From NCBI GenBank assembly GCA_021801645.1, contig JAJYXT010000065.1, positions 1-64,000 of the forward strand: a stretch of DNA of 64,000 bases. The letters are read 5' to 3'. The translations under genes were made by a program, and so were the position numbers. Positions 28,181-38,557 of this stretch are shown here, in pieces. Under the pieces are notes generated by a model. It did not search any database, had not been told where the DNA came from, and saw only the letters and a program-made list of their open reading frames with translations. Within the stretch, counting starts at the first letter, position 1; every line of letters begins with the position of its first letter. The DNA comes from a bacterium (GTDB taxonomy: Bacteria > Chloroflexota > Dormibacteria > Aeolococcales > Bog-877).

Positions 28181-28881
28181 TCCGCTTGGCCCCCGTTGCT
28201 CTGGTTGTTCCTGATGCGCAGGCGACCCTTCTCCATGACCGCGGTCCGCGGGGCCCTGCGTGCGACCTGGCTGTCGTGGGTGGCGACGATGAGGGTGAGT
28301 CCGCGCGAGCTTCGGAGCCCCTCCAGGAGCGCGACAACCTCGTCCCTGGTCCCCTCGTCCAGGTTGCCTGTGGGCTCGTCGGCCAGCAGCACCCTTGGCT
28401 CCTTGACCAGGGCCCGGGCGATCGCCACCCGCTGCTGCTCTCCGCCGGAGAGCTCAAGGGGGTAGAAACCCGCCCGCTCGCCCAGGCCGACGTCGTCCAG
28501 CGCCGCCCGGGCCCTCCGGCGGGCCTCGTTCGGCGGCACGCCGAGGGGAACCAGGGCCGCCTGGACGTTCTCCGCGGCGGTGAGGGTGGGCATCAGGTTG
28601 TAGTTCTGGAAGACGAAGCCCAGGGTCCGGGCCCGGGTATCGGTCAGCTGCCCGGAGCGGAGCTGGGAGAGGTCCTTGCCGTCCAGCAGGATCGAGCCAG
28701 AAGAGGGCCGGTCCAGCGCCCCCAAGAGCAGCATGAGGGTGGTCTTGCCACTGCCGGTTGGACCCTGGATCGAGAGGAACTCCCCATCGGCGACCTCAAG
28801 GTCCACCCGGGCCAGGGCGGCCACCTCCTTCCTGCCCTTTCTGTACAGCTTGGTGACCTGCCTCAGCTCATACATCCCCAA
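28177..28881 (-). CDS. ABC transporter ATP-binding protein (LolD/MacB type)
   Basis: SIQGPTGSGKTTLMLLLGALDRPSSG...LELSGGEQQRVAIARALVKEPRVLLADEPTGNLD. Confidence 0.95.
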   Translation of the reverse strand: MGMYELRQVTKLYRKGRKEVAALARVDLEVADGEFLSIQGPTGSGKTTLMLLLGALDRPSSGSILLDGKDLSQLRSGQLTDTRARTLGFVFQNYNLMPTLTAAENVQAALVPLGVPPNEARRRARAALDDVGLGERAGFYPLELSGGEQQRVAIARALVKEPRVLLADEPTGNLDEGTRDEVVALLEGLRSSRGLTLIVATHDSQVARRAPRTAVMEKGRLRIRNNQSNGGQAE

Positions 28882-28899
28882 CTCCCGTGGACCTGGGCA

Positions 28900-30300
28900 T
28901 CAGCCCACCTGCCTCAGCGCCTCGGCGGGCTGGAGCCGGGCGACCCGCCAGCCCCCGATGCCACCTGCCAGCAGCCCGCCGGCCACCGCCAGGCCGACCG
29001 CAAGCCCCAGCGTGGCCAGCCCCACGGTCCCGTTGAGATGGACCGTCACGGTGTGGCCGCCGCCGCCCAGGGCGGCGCCCGGCCGGAACCGGCCAGCGGC
29101 GGCGGCAAGCGCGCCTCCAGCCCGGGGGAAGGTGCTACTGCCTACCACCGTCTTCACCGTGCCTCCGATTCGGCCCACGAGGTACGCGCCGAGGAAACCC
29201 AGCCCCACCCCGAGAGTCGCTCCCACTACCCCCTCGGCCAGCCCCTCGCCCAGGATCTGCCCCACCACCCGGCGGGTACGCCACCCCAGTGCCTTGAGCG
29301 TGCCGAACTCGCGCACCCGGGCGCTCACCGAGGAGAGGCTGAGCATGGCCGCCAGGGCGAAGGCGACGATCAGGACGATGACGGCGAGCCAGGTGCCCAG
29401 CGAACCGGCGAGGCCAGAAGTGGCGCCGAGGGAGCTGGAGACCTGCGACGCGAGCGTCGCGGCGGTGGTGACCGTTGCCGAGGGGAGCAGCCCGCTGACC
29501 TCTCGGCTCACGGCGGACACTCCGGAGCTGCTCTGAGCCTCCACGTAGATGGTGTTCACCTGGTTCGCCGCCGAACCCAGCGCCTGGGCTCGCTCAAGGG
29601 GGATGTAGACGTCTGAACCCGTGCCCCCACTTGGGGGAGACACCACTCCCAGCACCCGGTAGGACGACCCGCCGAGCGTCACCGTCGAGCCTGCCTTGAG
29701 CCCCTGCTGCTTGGCGTACGAGGCGTCCAGCAGCGCCACCTGGGCGTCCTGATCGGAGCTGGCGAAGTAGTGCCCGGACAGGAGGGTGGTGCCGCTGAGC
29801 GGCCCGACCGCCGGGTTGTTGATGTCAACACCCACGATCGAGACGGTGTTGGCGGAGAACGATGGTGGCCCCGTTGTCGAGGAGGGCGGGCCCGAACCCG
29901 GAGTGAACTGCCCCGAGAAGGTGATGGAGATGAGCGAAAGGCCCCCGACGGCGCTGCGGACCCCGGACAGCGCAGCCACCTTGGTCACGTCCGTGTTCGA
30001 CAGCAGGGCCAGGCCGGGGCTGGAGCCGATGTGCGAGCCACTGAAGGATCGCGGTGCCGAACCGGCGGCGCCCCCGAAGTGGAAGCCGCCGCCGGAGCCG
30101 GCGGTCGGCGCCTTGGTCACGGTGAGGTCGGTCCCGACGCCGTAGAGCGAGTGAAGCACCTGGTCCTGGGCGGAGCTCGCGGCCGATGAGGCTGCCCCGA
30201 CGGTCACGACCAGCCCCACGCCCACCGCCAGCCCGAGAGACACCAGCGCCGCCTGGCGCCGCCGGCGCCGCAGCTCGCGCAACAGGTAGGTGAAGAACAC
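28900..30300 (-). CDS. ABC transporter permease (MacB/FtsX family)
   Basis: N-terminal TM, large extracytoplasmic MacB-like domain, C-terminal FtsX TMs (SVSARVREFGTLKALGWRTRRVVGQILGEGLAEGVVGA...LQPAEALRQV); GTG 30300 after AGGAGAG. Confidence 0.9.
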   Translation of the reverse strand: MFFTYLLRELRRRRRQAALVSLGLAVGVGLVVTVGAASSAASSAQDQVLHSLYGVGTDLTVTKAPTAGSGGGFHFGGAAGSAPRSFSGSHIGSSPGLALLSNTDVTKVAALSGVRSAVGGLSLISITFSGQFTPGSGPPSSTTGPPSFSANTVSIVGVDINNPAVGPLSGTTLLSGHYFASSDQDAQVALLDASYAKQQGLKAGSTVTLGGSSYRVLGVVSPPSGGTGSDVYIPLERAQALGSAANQVNTIYVEAQSSSGVSAVSREVSGLLPSATVTTAATLASQVSSSLGATSGLAGSLGTWLAVIVLIVAFALAAMLSLSSVSARVREFGTLKALGWRTRRVVGQILGEGLAEGVVGATLGVGLGFLGAYLVGRIGGTVKTVVGSSTFPRAGGALAAAAGRFRPGAALGGGGHTVTVHLNGTVGLATLGLAVGLAVAGGLLAGGIGGWRVARLQPAEALRQVG

Positions 30301-30457
30301 GCCCCTCTCCTGGGTCGACTTCGATCGATTCCACGATGGCGGAAGGGGCTTGGGCGAGGCTGGGCTGAAGCTGGGCGAAAACTTAGAGGCACCGGCTGTC
30401 AGCACTAGACTCGGGAGAAGTCCTAAGAGTCCGCCGGAGACGGTTGGGGGAGATGCC

Positions 30458-31381
30458 ATGGACCACGTTTTGGCGCCGGGGGTGCTGGAGATCGACACCG
30501 AGCTCGGCGGGTGGCCCGAGCTGAACGCCGTGTTCCTCATCGACGCCGAACGGCCCTGCCTGGTAGAGACCGGGCCCCAACTGGATGCCCCCAGGGTTCT
30601 TGCTGCCCTGGACCGTCACGGGCTCGGCCCCGACCAGCTGGCCTACGTGATCCTCACCCACATTCACCTGGACCACGGGGGGGCGGTGGGGGAGTTCGCC
30701 CGCCACTTCCCCAAGGCTGAGGTGATCTGCCACCCCCGCGGGCTGCGCCACCTGGCCGACCCCACACGGCTGGTGGCGGCGGCGGCCAACGTGTACGGGG
30801 CGCGCCTGGACACGCTGTACGGGCGGATGACCCCCGTTGAGGCGGCCCGCCTCCGTGCCGCCGAGGACATGGAGAAGCTGGACCTGGGGGCCGGCCGCTC
30901 GGTCACCCTGGTCCACTCCCCGGGGCACGCCAAGCATCACATCGCGATCCTGGATGACACCAGTGGGGTGCTCCTGGTGGGCGACGCCGCCGGGGTGAAG
31001 GTGCCCGGCGGCGGCCCTCTGCGCCCCGCCACCCCTCCAGACGACTTCGACCTGGAGCTGGCCGCCACCTCACTGCACAAGCTGGCCGCTCTCCGGCCGA
31101 CCCAGCTGGTGCTCACCCACTTCGGGCCGGCGGGAGATCCCCAGGAAGTGCTCGCCGAGGCGGAGGAGACGATGCGCCACTGGTGCCGGGTGGCAGAGGA
31201 GGCTTGGAGCGAGGGGAACTCCCTCGACCACATCGAGCGGGCGCTGTTGGAGAGGGCCTACGAGCCTGCACCGGACCCGAGCCGCCAGCCGGTGGTGGAC
31301 GCCCTCAACGGGATCGCGTCCAACGCCGCCGGCATTCTGGGCTGGTTGAGACGGAGGGGGGCCGGGACCGAGGCGGGCTAG
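30458..31381 (+). CDS. MBL-fold metallo-hydrolase
   Basis: LAYVILTHIHLDHGGAVGEFARHFP...LVHSPGHAKHHIAILDDTSGVLLVGDAAG...LVLTHFGP. Confidence 0.93.
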   Translation: MDHVLAPGVLEIDTELGGWPELNAVFLIDAERPCLVETGPQLDAPRVLAALDRHGLGPDQLAYVILTHIHLDHGGAVGEFARHFPKAEVICHPRGLRHLADPTRLVAAAANVYGARLDTLYGRMTPVEAARLRAAEDMEKLDLGAGRSVTLVHSPGHAKHHIAILDDTSGVLLVGDAAGVKVPGGGPLRPATPPDDFDLELAATSLHKLAALRPTQLVLTHFGPAGDPQEVLAEAEETMRHWCRVAEEAWSEGNSLDHIERALLERAYEPAPDPSRQPVVDALNGIASNAAGILGWLRRRGAGTEAG

Positions 31382-31872
31382 CCGATCCGCACCGCTGCCG
31401 CCGTGGCCGCGACCTGGCGGCGGTGGGAACGCTCGTGTCCGGCGAGCCACCGGCCGTAGGAGAGGACCGAGCGTTGGAGCGGGCGGCCCGCGCCGGTGAC
31501 CACAACCGTCCGCTCCCACTCGACCGGCGGCAGCCGGCTGAGCAAGGGGAGGAGAGCATGCCGCTGCTCCGTGTACGCCTGGAGCGAGACGTCGAAGGGC
31601 AGGGTGCGATAGTTGGTTCGCTCCACCCAGGTGAGGGGGTTCACCGCGCGGAGCGGCCCCCGCTCCCCCTCGGCGATGGCCGCCATCGCCCCGCCCCACA
31701 CATCCGCGCAGGACCTGAGGTGGGCCAGGACCTGGACCAGGGACCACTGCCCCGGCCCGGGTGCCGCCGCCGAATCGCCTGGCGCCAAACCCCGGGTTTC
31801 GGCCGCGATCTGGGCCGGAGCGCCCGCCAGGAGCGCCAGGATCTCGTCCGGGCGGAGAGAGTTGCGGACCAT
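31378..31872 (-). CDS. DinB-like (DfsB) family protein
   Basis: GQWSLVQVLAHLRSCADVWGGAM...WLAGHERSHRRQVAATAAAV; ATG after GGGGAGGTG. Confidence 0.8.
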   Translation of the reverse strand: MVRNSLRPDEILALLAGAPAQIAAETRGLAPGDSAAAPGPGQWSLVQVLAHLRSCADVWGGAMAAIAEGERGPLRAVNPLTWVERTNYRTLPFDVSLQAYTEQRHALLPLLSRLPPVEWERTVVVTGAGRPLQRSVLSYGRWLAGHERSHRRQVAATAAAVRIG

Positions 31873-32020
31873 TGGCACACCTCCCCGAAGCGCGATTCGC
31901 GATCCCTTTCCGAGCTGGAGGTGACCTCCTTGGACCCTCGGCGGGCGGCTGGGCCCATCGTACGGCGGCCCCGGTGAGCAGATCAAGGGGGGTGGTCACG
32001 GCCGCGACCCAGGCCCCAAC

Positions 32021-32049
32021 TTGCGATCGGCGAGATCGACCCATACAAT
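32021..32049 (+). promoter_or_regulatory. Candidate sigma70 promoter of the DUF5679 gene
   Basis: TTGCGA (32021-32026) - 17 bp - TACAAT (32044-32049). Confidence 0.6.
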
Positions 32050-32100
32050 GCGGCTCATTCGCCCGACTTCGGGCATCCAGTCCAGCGGAGGGGCACCCAC

Positions 32101-32250
32101 ATGGCCGTCACCGGTTTCTGCATGAAGTGCAAGACCAGCCGCGAGATCAAAGACCCCCAGCCCACCACCCTCAAGAACGGCAAGCCGGCCGTGACGGGCA
32201 CCTGCCCCGTCTGCGGGACCAAGATCTTCAAGATCGGGAAGGCGGCCTGA
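32101..32250 (+). CDS. DUF5679-type small zinc-ribbon protein (49 aa, absent from the ORF track)
   Basis: MAVTGFCMKCKTSREIKDPQPTTLKNGKPAVTGTCPVCGTKIFKIGKAA*: CxxC...CxxC; clear promoter and GGAGGGG ribosome-binding site. Confidence 0.88.
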   Translation: MAVTGFCMKCKTSREIKDPQPTTLKNGKPAVTGTCPVCGTKIFKIGKAA

Positions 32251-32303
32251 TCACCGGCGCCGCCGTGCGGGACCCCCGCGGATGCGGGGGTGCCCGCCGG
32301 TGA
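32251..32303 (+). terminator. Compound GC-rich hairpin downstream of the DUF5679 gene
   Basis: Inner stem GCGGG-A-CCCCCGC/GGAT/GCGGGGG-TG-CCCGC (32267-32297); alternative outer stem TCACCGGCG (32251-32259)/CGCCGGTGA (32295-32303). No U-tract. Confidence 0.5.
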
Positions 32304-33697
32304 CCGGCGGAGCAGGGGGCCGGGAGGCTCGGCTCAGCGGGCGCCAGCGCCCGTTGGTGGACACGCTTTCGCGCTGGGTGGGGATACCCTCTGTAAGCAC
32401 CGACCCCGAGCACGCGAAGGATGTGGCCGCGTCGGCGCGGTTCCTTCGGGATCACGCTCTGAGCTCGGGCATGACGAGGGCCGAGGTCTGGGAGACGGCG
32501 GGCCATCCGGCGGTCTTCGCCGAGCGGATCGAGGACCCGACCCTCCCCACGGTCCTGGTCTACGGCCACCACGACGTCCAGCCGGTGGACCCGGTGGAGG
32601 AGTGGGATGCCGCTCCTTTCGTGCCGCTGGAGCGGGATGGGCAGCTCCTGGGCCGGGGGACCGCGGACGACAAGGGCCACATGGTGATGCACCTCGAGGT
32701 CGTCCGGGGGATCCTGGACGCTGCCGGACGCCTCCCCATCAACCTCAAGATGATTGTGGAGGGAGAGGAGGAGGACGGTTCGGAGCACTTCGACCAGCTG
32801 GTGGCCGAGCACCGCGGCGACCTGGCCGCGGACGTGTGCGTGGTCAGTGACACCGGGATGCTGGCCGAGGACCAACCGGCGCTCACGGTTGGCCTGAGAG
32901 GCCTCGCCTATTGGGAGATCGAGGTCCGGGCCGCCAGGACCGACCTGCACTCGGGCGTGTATGGAGGGGCCGTCCTCAACCCGCTCGCGGTCCTGGCCGA
33001 CCTCCTGGCCGGGCTCCACGACCGCCAAGGCCGGATCACGGTGGAGGGCTTCTACGATCAGGTCACCGAACTCACCGCTGAGGAGCGCTCCCAGCTGGCC
33101 GCGGTTCCCTTCGACGAGGCCGGCTTTCTCGCCGATGTGGGAGCGGTCAAGGGTGGCGAAGCCGGCTACACCACCATGGAGCGCCGCACGGTGCGGCCCA
33201 CCCTGGAGATCTGCGGCGCCTGGGGCGGCTACCAGGGGGAGGGGGCCAAGACGGTGATCCCGGCGCGGGCCGGGGCCAAACTCTCCTCGCGCCTGGTCCC
33301 TCACCAGCGGGCCACCCAGGTCACGGAGGTGGTGGAGCGCCATCTCCGTCGCGCTGTGCCCCCGGGTGTGGAGCTGGACTTTCGCCTGATCCACGATGGG
33401 CCTTTCGTCCTCACTCCCACCGACCACCCCGCGGTCCAGCTGGCGGCCACGGCCGTGGAGACCGTCTGGGGACGGCCGCCGGCGTACATCCGAGAGGGAG
33501 GGAGCATCCCTCCCGTGGCCACCCTGGCCGGCGAGCTTCAGCTCCCCTGTGTGCTCTTCGGGGTCGGCCTTCCCGGCGACCGGATCCACGCCCCCAACGA
33601 GCGGGTGGTGCTCAGCCAGCTCTTCCGGGGGATGGAGGCGGTGGCCGAGATGTGGCGGCTCTTCGCGGAGGCGGGCCGGAGCGGCCTCAGCCGCTGA
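32282..33697 (+). CDS. M20-family dipeptidase
   Basis: VLVYGHHDVQPVDPVEEWDAAPFVP...LLGRGTADDKGHMVMHLEV...MIVEGEEEDGSEHF...GGSIPPVATL; start may be GTG 32300. Confidence 0.93.
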   Translation: MRGCPPVTGGAGGREARLSGRQRPLVDTLSRWVGIPSVSTDPEHAKDVAASARFLRDHALSSGMTRAEVWETAGHPAVFAERIEDPTLPTVLVYGHHDVQPVDPVEEWDAAPFVPLERDGQLLGRGTADDKGHMVMHLEVVRGILDAAGRLPINLKMIVEGEEEDGSEHFDQLVAEHRGDLAADVCVVSDTGMLAEDQPALTVGLRGLAYWEIEVRAARTDLHSGVYGGAVLNPLAVLADLLAGLHDRQGRITVEGFYDQVTELTAEERSQLAAVPFDEAGFLADVGAVKGGEAGYTTMERRTVRPTLEICGAWGGYQGEGAKTVIPARAGAKLSSRLVPHQRATQVTEVVERHLRRAVPPGVELDFRLIHDGPFVLTPTDHPAVQLAATAVETVWGRPPAYIREGGSIPPVATLAGELQLPCVLFGVGLPGDRIHAPNERVVLSQLFRGMEAVAEMWRLFAEAGRSGLSR

Positions 33698-34367
33698 CCC
33701 GGGCCGCCTCGGCCAGCGGCTGGATGGTGAGGTCCGGAAGGGGCCTGTTGGTGTAGAGGACCAGCTGGTCCCCCACCTCCAGCACCGAGTCCAGGGGGAT
33801 CTCCTTCCCCTGGCGCAACAGGAGCAGCAGCCGTTCCTCGCGGAGCTCGGGGGTCTCGGCGGCCCGCCGACCGTGCCCACCCGGGGGGATGGAGAGCCGC
33901 ACCACCCCGGCCTGGGTTCCCTCTAGGGGAAGCCGCTGGGCGTCACTGTGGGTGGCGAGGGCGCTGTCGATCTCGTTGAGGATCAGCTCGGTGGCGGAGA
34001 CGGCCACGTCCACCCCCAGCCGCTGAAACAGCTGGACGTTGCTGGGGTTGTTCACCCGGGCCACGGTGTGCGGCACCTTGAACTGCCGCTTGGCCAGCTG
34101 GCAGGCCACCAGGTTGTCCTCGTCGTCGCCGGTCACGGCGGCCACCACGTCGGCCCGCTCGATCCCACTGGTGGCCAGGAAGGCCATCTCATCTCCGTCG
34201 CCCACCAGGCAGGCGCAGCTTCCCAGCTGGGCGGAGATCGACGCCGCCCGGGTGCGGTCCTTCTCGATCAGGGCCACCTCGTACCCCGCCCCCAGCAGCC
34301 GGTGGGCCAGGTAGTACCCCACCTTGCCGCCGCCGATCACGATCACGTAGGCGGGACGGTCAGCCAA
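33687..34367 (-). CDS. trkA: TrkA-family potassium uptake protein (TrkA-N + TrkA-C)
   Basis: YVIVIGGGKVGYYLAHRLLGAGYEVALIEKD...VVAAVTGDDEDNLVACQLAKRQF...LPLEGTQAGVVRLSIPPG. Confidence 0.9.
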   Translation of the reverse strand: MADRPAYVIVIGGGKVGYYLAHRLLGAGYEVALIEKDRTRAASISAQLGSCACLVGDGDEMAFLATSGIERADVVAAVTGDDEDNLVACQLAKRQFKVPHTVARVNNPSNVQLFQRLGVDVAVSATELILNEIDSALATHSDAQRLPLEGTQAGVVRLSIPPGGHGRRAAETPELREERLLLLLRQGKEIPLDSVLEVGDQLVLYTNRPLPDLTIQPLAEAARVSG

Positions 34368-34821
34368 GGCTTGCCACCAGCGATCCGGTGAGCTCGGAGC
34401 GGGCCTGGTCGGCCGCCTCCGGACCCTGCTCGAAGTAGGTCCGCGCGATCGCAGCGCCCACCAGCGTGGGGCAGTAGGTGTACAGCCCCATCTCCCGATA
34501 GACCGCCTCCCGGATGGGGTCGTAGATCCGGGTCATGACCCGGGGGATCTTGAAGATCTCCTTGGCGATCTGGGCCGACATGATGTTGCGGTTGTCTCCG
34601 TTGGTGACCGAGACGAACCAGTCCGCCGCGGGGGCACCGGCCTCTTCGAGCACATGCTGGTCGATGCCGTTGCCCAGGACCATCCGGCCGGGAAAGTGGC
34701 TGCCCAGGCGGTCGAACGAGGCCCTGGAGGTGTCCACCACCGTGACGTCGTGCCCCGCGGCCGCCAACTCCCGGGCGAGCACCGACCCCACCCGGCCACA
34801 CCCCACGATCACCGCCTTCAC
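34360..34821 (-). CDS. TrkA-N domain protein (single RCK-N)
   Basis: VKAVIVGCGRVGSVLARELAAAGHDVTVVDTSRASFDRLG...SVTNGDNRNIMSAQIAKEIFKIPRVMTRIYDPIREAVYREMG; GTG 34821. Confidence 0.88.
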   Translation of the reverse strand: MKAVIVGCGRVGSVLARELAAAGHDVTVVDTSRASFDRLGSHFPGRMVLGNGIDQHVLEEAGAPAADWFVSVTNGDNRNIMSAQIAKEIFKIPRVMTRIYDPIREAVYREMGLYTYCPTLVGAAIARTYFEQGPEAADQARSELTGSLVASLG

Positions 34822-34890
34822 GACGAGGTGAGTATAGCCCGGCTCCTGGAGCACCCCGCCGGACGGTCCGAGCGGGCACAATGGGTGGCC

Positions 34891-35418
34891 GTGGCATCGA
34901 GATTCTTCCGCCCCGGGGCGGCCGCCGAGTCGGAGCGCACCGGGGTGCTGGGCCCGCGCCGGATCGTGGTCCCGGTCCAGGGGGTGCTGGTGGATGAGGA
35001 TGCGCTGCGCGCCGCCTGCCGGCTGGCCCGGCCCGCCCGGGCCCAGGTCCTGGTGCTGACCGTCCTGGAGGTGCCCCGGCACCTGCCGCTCTCGGCCAGC
35101 CTCGGCGAGGAGCTGGGAGTGGCCGAGGAGATGCTGGCGCGGATGGAGGAGCTGGCGGCGAAGCTGGGGACCAAGGTGGAGACCGAGGTCCTGCAGGCCC
35201 GGGACGCCGGCCCGGCCATCGTCGACGAGGCCCGGCGCTGGGGGGCGGACCTGGTGGTGGTGGGGCTGGGCGCCCCGGCCCAGTTCGGTGAGTTCACCCT
35301 GGACCGCACCGGCCAGGAGCTGCTCAACCGGGTGCACTGCCGCCTGGTGATGATCCGGGAGGAGCTGGAGGCGGAGGCGCAGATGCGGGCGGTGGCCGTC
35401 CGCGAGGGCCCGGACTGA
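34891..35418 (+). CDS. Universal stress protein (UspA) family
   Basis: RIVVPVQGVLVDEDALRAACRLARPARAQVLVLTVLEVP...GADLVVVGLGAPAQFGEFTLDRTGQELLNRVHCRLVMIR; start could be GTG 34885. Confidence 0.78.
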   Translation: MASRFFRPGAAAESERTGVLGPRRIVVPVQGVLVDEDALRAACRLARPARAQVLVLTVLEVPRHLPLSASLGEELGVAEEMLARMEELAAKLGTKVETEVLQARDAGPAIVDEARRWGADLVVVGLGAPAQFGEFTLDRTGQELLNRVHCRLVMIREELEAEAQMRAVAVREGPD

Positions 35419-35428
35419 GCTCCAGCCC

Positions 35429-36043
35429 TCAGCCCCGCGCGGCGCGGCGCCGGCGCACCACCACCCATCCCAGGTAGGCGAGGAGGCCCACCAGGACCAG
35501 CCCGCCGGCGATCAGCAGCCCCCGGCTGCCCAGGTGGAGGATCGCCTGGTAGTGGCTTCCCAGCGCGTCCCCCACCGAGGTCACGGTGGTGCACCAGACC
35601 AGGGCGCCCAGGAGCATGGCCGGGTAGAAGACCCTGGGGGGGATGGCGGCGATCCCGGCGGCGTAGGAGGCGAGGTTGCGGGCGAAGGGGATCACCCGGG
35701 TGAGGAAGACCCCAATCCCGCCCCGGCGCCGGACCCAGATGGCGGCGTGGTCGAGGCGCTCCGCTGAGATCCCGACCCGGCCGGCGATCCTGATGACCAC
35801 CGGCCTTCCCAGGGCATAGCCGATCTGGTAGGAGACCGCTGCCCCAATCGCCGAGCCCAGGGTGGCACACAGGATGAGGGGGACCAGGGACACCGATCCC
35901 CGGTGGGCCAGGAAGCCCAACGTCAGCAGCACCGCCTCATCAGGGAGGGGCAGGCCGACCGACTCCCCGGCCAGCCAGAGGAGGACGAAGGCGTACACCC
36001 CGAGCGGTGGGAGGTGGGTGAGCTGGGAGAGTATCTGGCTCAC
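35429..36043 (-). CDS. DedA-family membrane protein
   Basis: LPLPDEAVLLTLGFLAHRGSVSLVPLILCATLGSAIGAAVSYQIGYALGRPVV...RRGGIGVFLTRVIPFARNLASYAAGIAAIP. Confidence 0.92.
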   Translation of the reverse strand: MSQILSQLTHLPPLGVYAFVLLWLAGESVGLPLPDEAVLLTLGFLAHRGSVSLVPLILCATLGSAIGAAVSYQIGYALGRPVVIRIAGRVGISAERLDHAAIWVRRRGGIGVFLTRVIPFARNLASYAAGIAAIPPRVFYPAMLLGALVWCTTVTSVGDALGSHYQAILHLGSRGLLIAGGLVLVGLLAYLGWVVVRRRRAARG

Positions 36044-36080
36044 CGGCAGCTCAGCCCCGCGGGGCGGAGGCGGCCGCCGA

Positions 36081-38546
36081 CTACGCCTCCTCGAGGTCGC
36101 CGGGCGGTGCCACCCCAGCGATGGAGCCGACCAGGTCGGAGTCCTCCAGCCGCATCAGGATCACCCCCCTGGTCTGGCGGCCGGAGATCCTGATCCCCTC
36201 GAGGGGGATGCGGATGATCTGCCCCTTGGTGCTGATCAGCATCAGCTCCTCGGAGAGGTCCTCCACCATGCGGGTCCCGACGATCTCGCCCACCTTGGAG
36301 ATGGCGTGCTGGTCGAGGGTGTACACCCCCTGGATGGCCCGGTTCTTGACAGGGTAGTCGGCGACCGGGGTGAGCTTGCCGTACCCCCGCTCGGTCACCA
36401 CCAGCACATGTCCTCCGGGCCGGATCAGGTCCATGCCGGCCAGCAGGTCGCCGGCCTGGAGGCGCACCCCGGTCACCCCCTGGGTGTCCCGCCCCATGGG
36501 CCGAACCTGCCGCTCTGAGAACCGCAGCGCCTTGCCCCGGCGGGTCACCAGCAGGATCTCGTCGCTGCCGTTGCTGACCGCCACCCAGTTGAGCTCGTCG
36601 CCCTCGCTGAGGTTCATGGCGATCAGCCCGTTGCGGCGCACCGCCGCATAGGCCGCCGCGGGGGTCTTCTTGATGTGGCCCCGGAGGGTGGCCATGACCA
36701 TGAAGGTCTCCTCGGAGTAGCCGTCCACCGAGAGCATGGAGGTGACTCGCTCCCCCTGGTCCATCTCCAGGAGGTTGATCACCGCCGTTCCCTTGGCCTG
36801 GCGGCTCACGTCCGGGATCTCATGGGTGCGCAGCCGGAAGACCCGGCCACGGTTGGTGAAGAAGAGCATGTCGGAGTGGGTGGAGGCCACCTGCAGGAAC
36901 TCCACGTAGTCCTCGTCGCCCACCCGCTTGGCGCCCACCACCCCCTTGCCCCCCCGGCGCTGGGAGCGGTAGTCGGTGGCCGGAGTCCGCTTGATGTAGC
37001 CCCGGCGGGTGAGGGTCACCACCACCTGCTCGCGGGGGATGAGGTCCTCCTCGTTGAGCTCGATGTCCCCGTGGCTGATCTCGGTCCGGCGGGCGTCACC
37101 GTACTTGCGGCGCAGGGTGAGCAGCTCCGCCCGGACCACCGCCATCAGGTTCGCCCGGCTGGAGAGGATCTCCTCCAGCTCGGCGATCCGCTCCATCAAC
37201 TCTCGGTGCTCCTGCTCCAGCCGCTCCCGCTCCAGGCGGGTGAGGCGGCCCAGGCGCATGTCCACGATGGCCTTGCTCTGGCGGTCGGTAAGCCCGAAGC
37301 GCTCCTCCATCTGGCGTTGGGCGGTGGCCTCGTCCGGGGCGGCGCGGATCAGGCGGATCACCTCGTCCAGGTTCTGCAGGCAGATCCGCAGCCCCTCCAC
37401 GATGTGGGCCCGCTCCCGCGCCCGCTCCAGCTCGTGCTGGGTCCGCCGCTCCACCACCTCCCGGCGATGCTCCAGGTAGTGCTGCAGCAGGGAACGCAGC
37501 GAGAGCACCTGGGGCCGCCCGTCCACCAGGGCCAGCAGGATGCAGGTGAACGAGGACTGCAGCTGCGTGTGCTTGTAGAGGTTGTTGAGGACGGTGTAGG
37601 GGCGGGCGTCCCGCTTCAGCTCGATCACCAGCCGGGTGCCCTCCCGCCGCCCCGTCTCGTTGCGCAGGTCGGCGATCCCCTCCAGCTTGCGCTCGTTGAC
37701 CAGCTCGGCGATGGTCTGGAGCACCCGGCTGGGGTTCACCTGGTAGGGGAGCTCGGTGACGATGATCTGCTCCCGCCCGCTCTTGGACTCCTCGAAGGTG
37801 ACCCGGGCGCGCTGGACCACCCGGCCGTGGCCGGTGCCGTACACCTGGGGGAGATCCTTGCCGTAGATGATGCCGCCGGTGGGGAAGTCGGGTCCCGGGA
37901 TGAGCCGCATCAGCTCCTCGGTCGAGGCCTCGGGGTTGTCGATCAGCCGCACCAGCCCATCGCAGACCTCGGAGAGGTTGTGGGGAGGGATGCTGGTCGC
38001 CATTCCCACGGCGATCCCGGCCGCGCCGTTGACCAGGAGGTTGGGCAGGGCAGAGGGCAGGACCGCCGGCTCCTGCTTGGTGGCCGAGTAGTTGTCCACG
38101 AAGTCCACGGTCTGCTTGTCGATGTCGGCCACCATCTCGGCGGCGATGGGGGCCATCCGCGCCTCCGTGTACCGGTAGGCGGCGGCCGGGTCCCCCTCGG
38201 GGGAGCCGAAGTTACCCTGGCCGTCGACCAGGGGATAGCGCATCACCCAGGGCTGGGCCAGCCGGACCAGGGTGTCGTAGACCGAGATGTCGCCGTGGGG
38301 GTGGTAGTTCTTCAGCACCTCGCCGACGATGGCGGCGCACTTCTGGTGCGAGGCGCCGGGGGTCATCCCCTGCTCCTGCATGGCGTAGAGGATCCGGCGC
38401 TGCACCGGCTTGAGGCCATCCCGGACGTCGGGCAGGGCCCGGGCCACGATCACGCTCATGGCGTAGACGAGGTACGACTCCCGCATCTCGCTGACCAGCT
38501 CCACCCCGCGGAGCTGGCCGGCGCCGCCTCCCTGGCCCTCAGCCAT
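36081..38546 (-). CDS. gyrA: DNA gyrase subunit A
   Basis: [33 protein letters not shown]...[52 protein letters not shown]-terminal beta-propeller repeats. Confidence 0.98.
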   Translation of the reverse strand: MAEGQGGGAGQLRGVELVSEMRESYLVYAMSVIVARALPDVRDGLKPVQRRILYAMQEQGMTPGASHQKCAAIVGEVLKNYHPHGDISVYDTLVRLAQPWVMRYPLVDGQGNFGSPEGDPAAAYRYTEARMAPIAAEMVADIDKQTVDFVDNYSATKQEPAVLPSALPNLLVNGAAGIAVGMATSIPPHNLSEVCDGLVRLIDNPEASTEELMRLIPGPDFPTGGIIYGKDLPQVYGTGHGRVVQRARVTFEESKSGREQIIVTELPYQVNPSRVLQTIAELVNERKLEGIADLRNETGRREGTRLVIELKRDARPYTVLNNLYKHTQLQSSFTCILLALVDGRPQVLSLRSLLQHYLEHRREVVERRTQHELERARERAHIVEGLRICLQNLDEVIRLIRAAPDEATAQRQMEERFGLTDRQSKAIVDMRLGRLTRLERERLEQEHRELMERIAELEEILSSRANLMAVVRAELLTLRRKYGDARRTEISHGDIELNEEDLIPREQVVVTLTRRGYIKRTPATDYRSQRRGGKGVVGAKRVGDEDYVEFLQVASTHSDMLFFTNRGRVFRLRTHEIPDVSRQAKGTAVINLLEMDQGERVTSMLSVDGYSEETFMVMATLRGHIKKTPAAAYAAVRRNGLIAMNLSEGDELNWVAVSNGSDEILLVTRRGKALRFSERQVRPMGRDTQGVTGVRLQAGDLLAGMDLIRPGGHVLVVTERGYGKLTPVADYPVKNRAIQGVYTLDQHAISKVGEIVGTRMVEDLSEELMLISTKGQIIRIPLEGIRISGRQTRGVILMRLEDSDLVGSIAGVAPPGDLEEA

Positions 38547-38557
38547 AACGACCTCCC

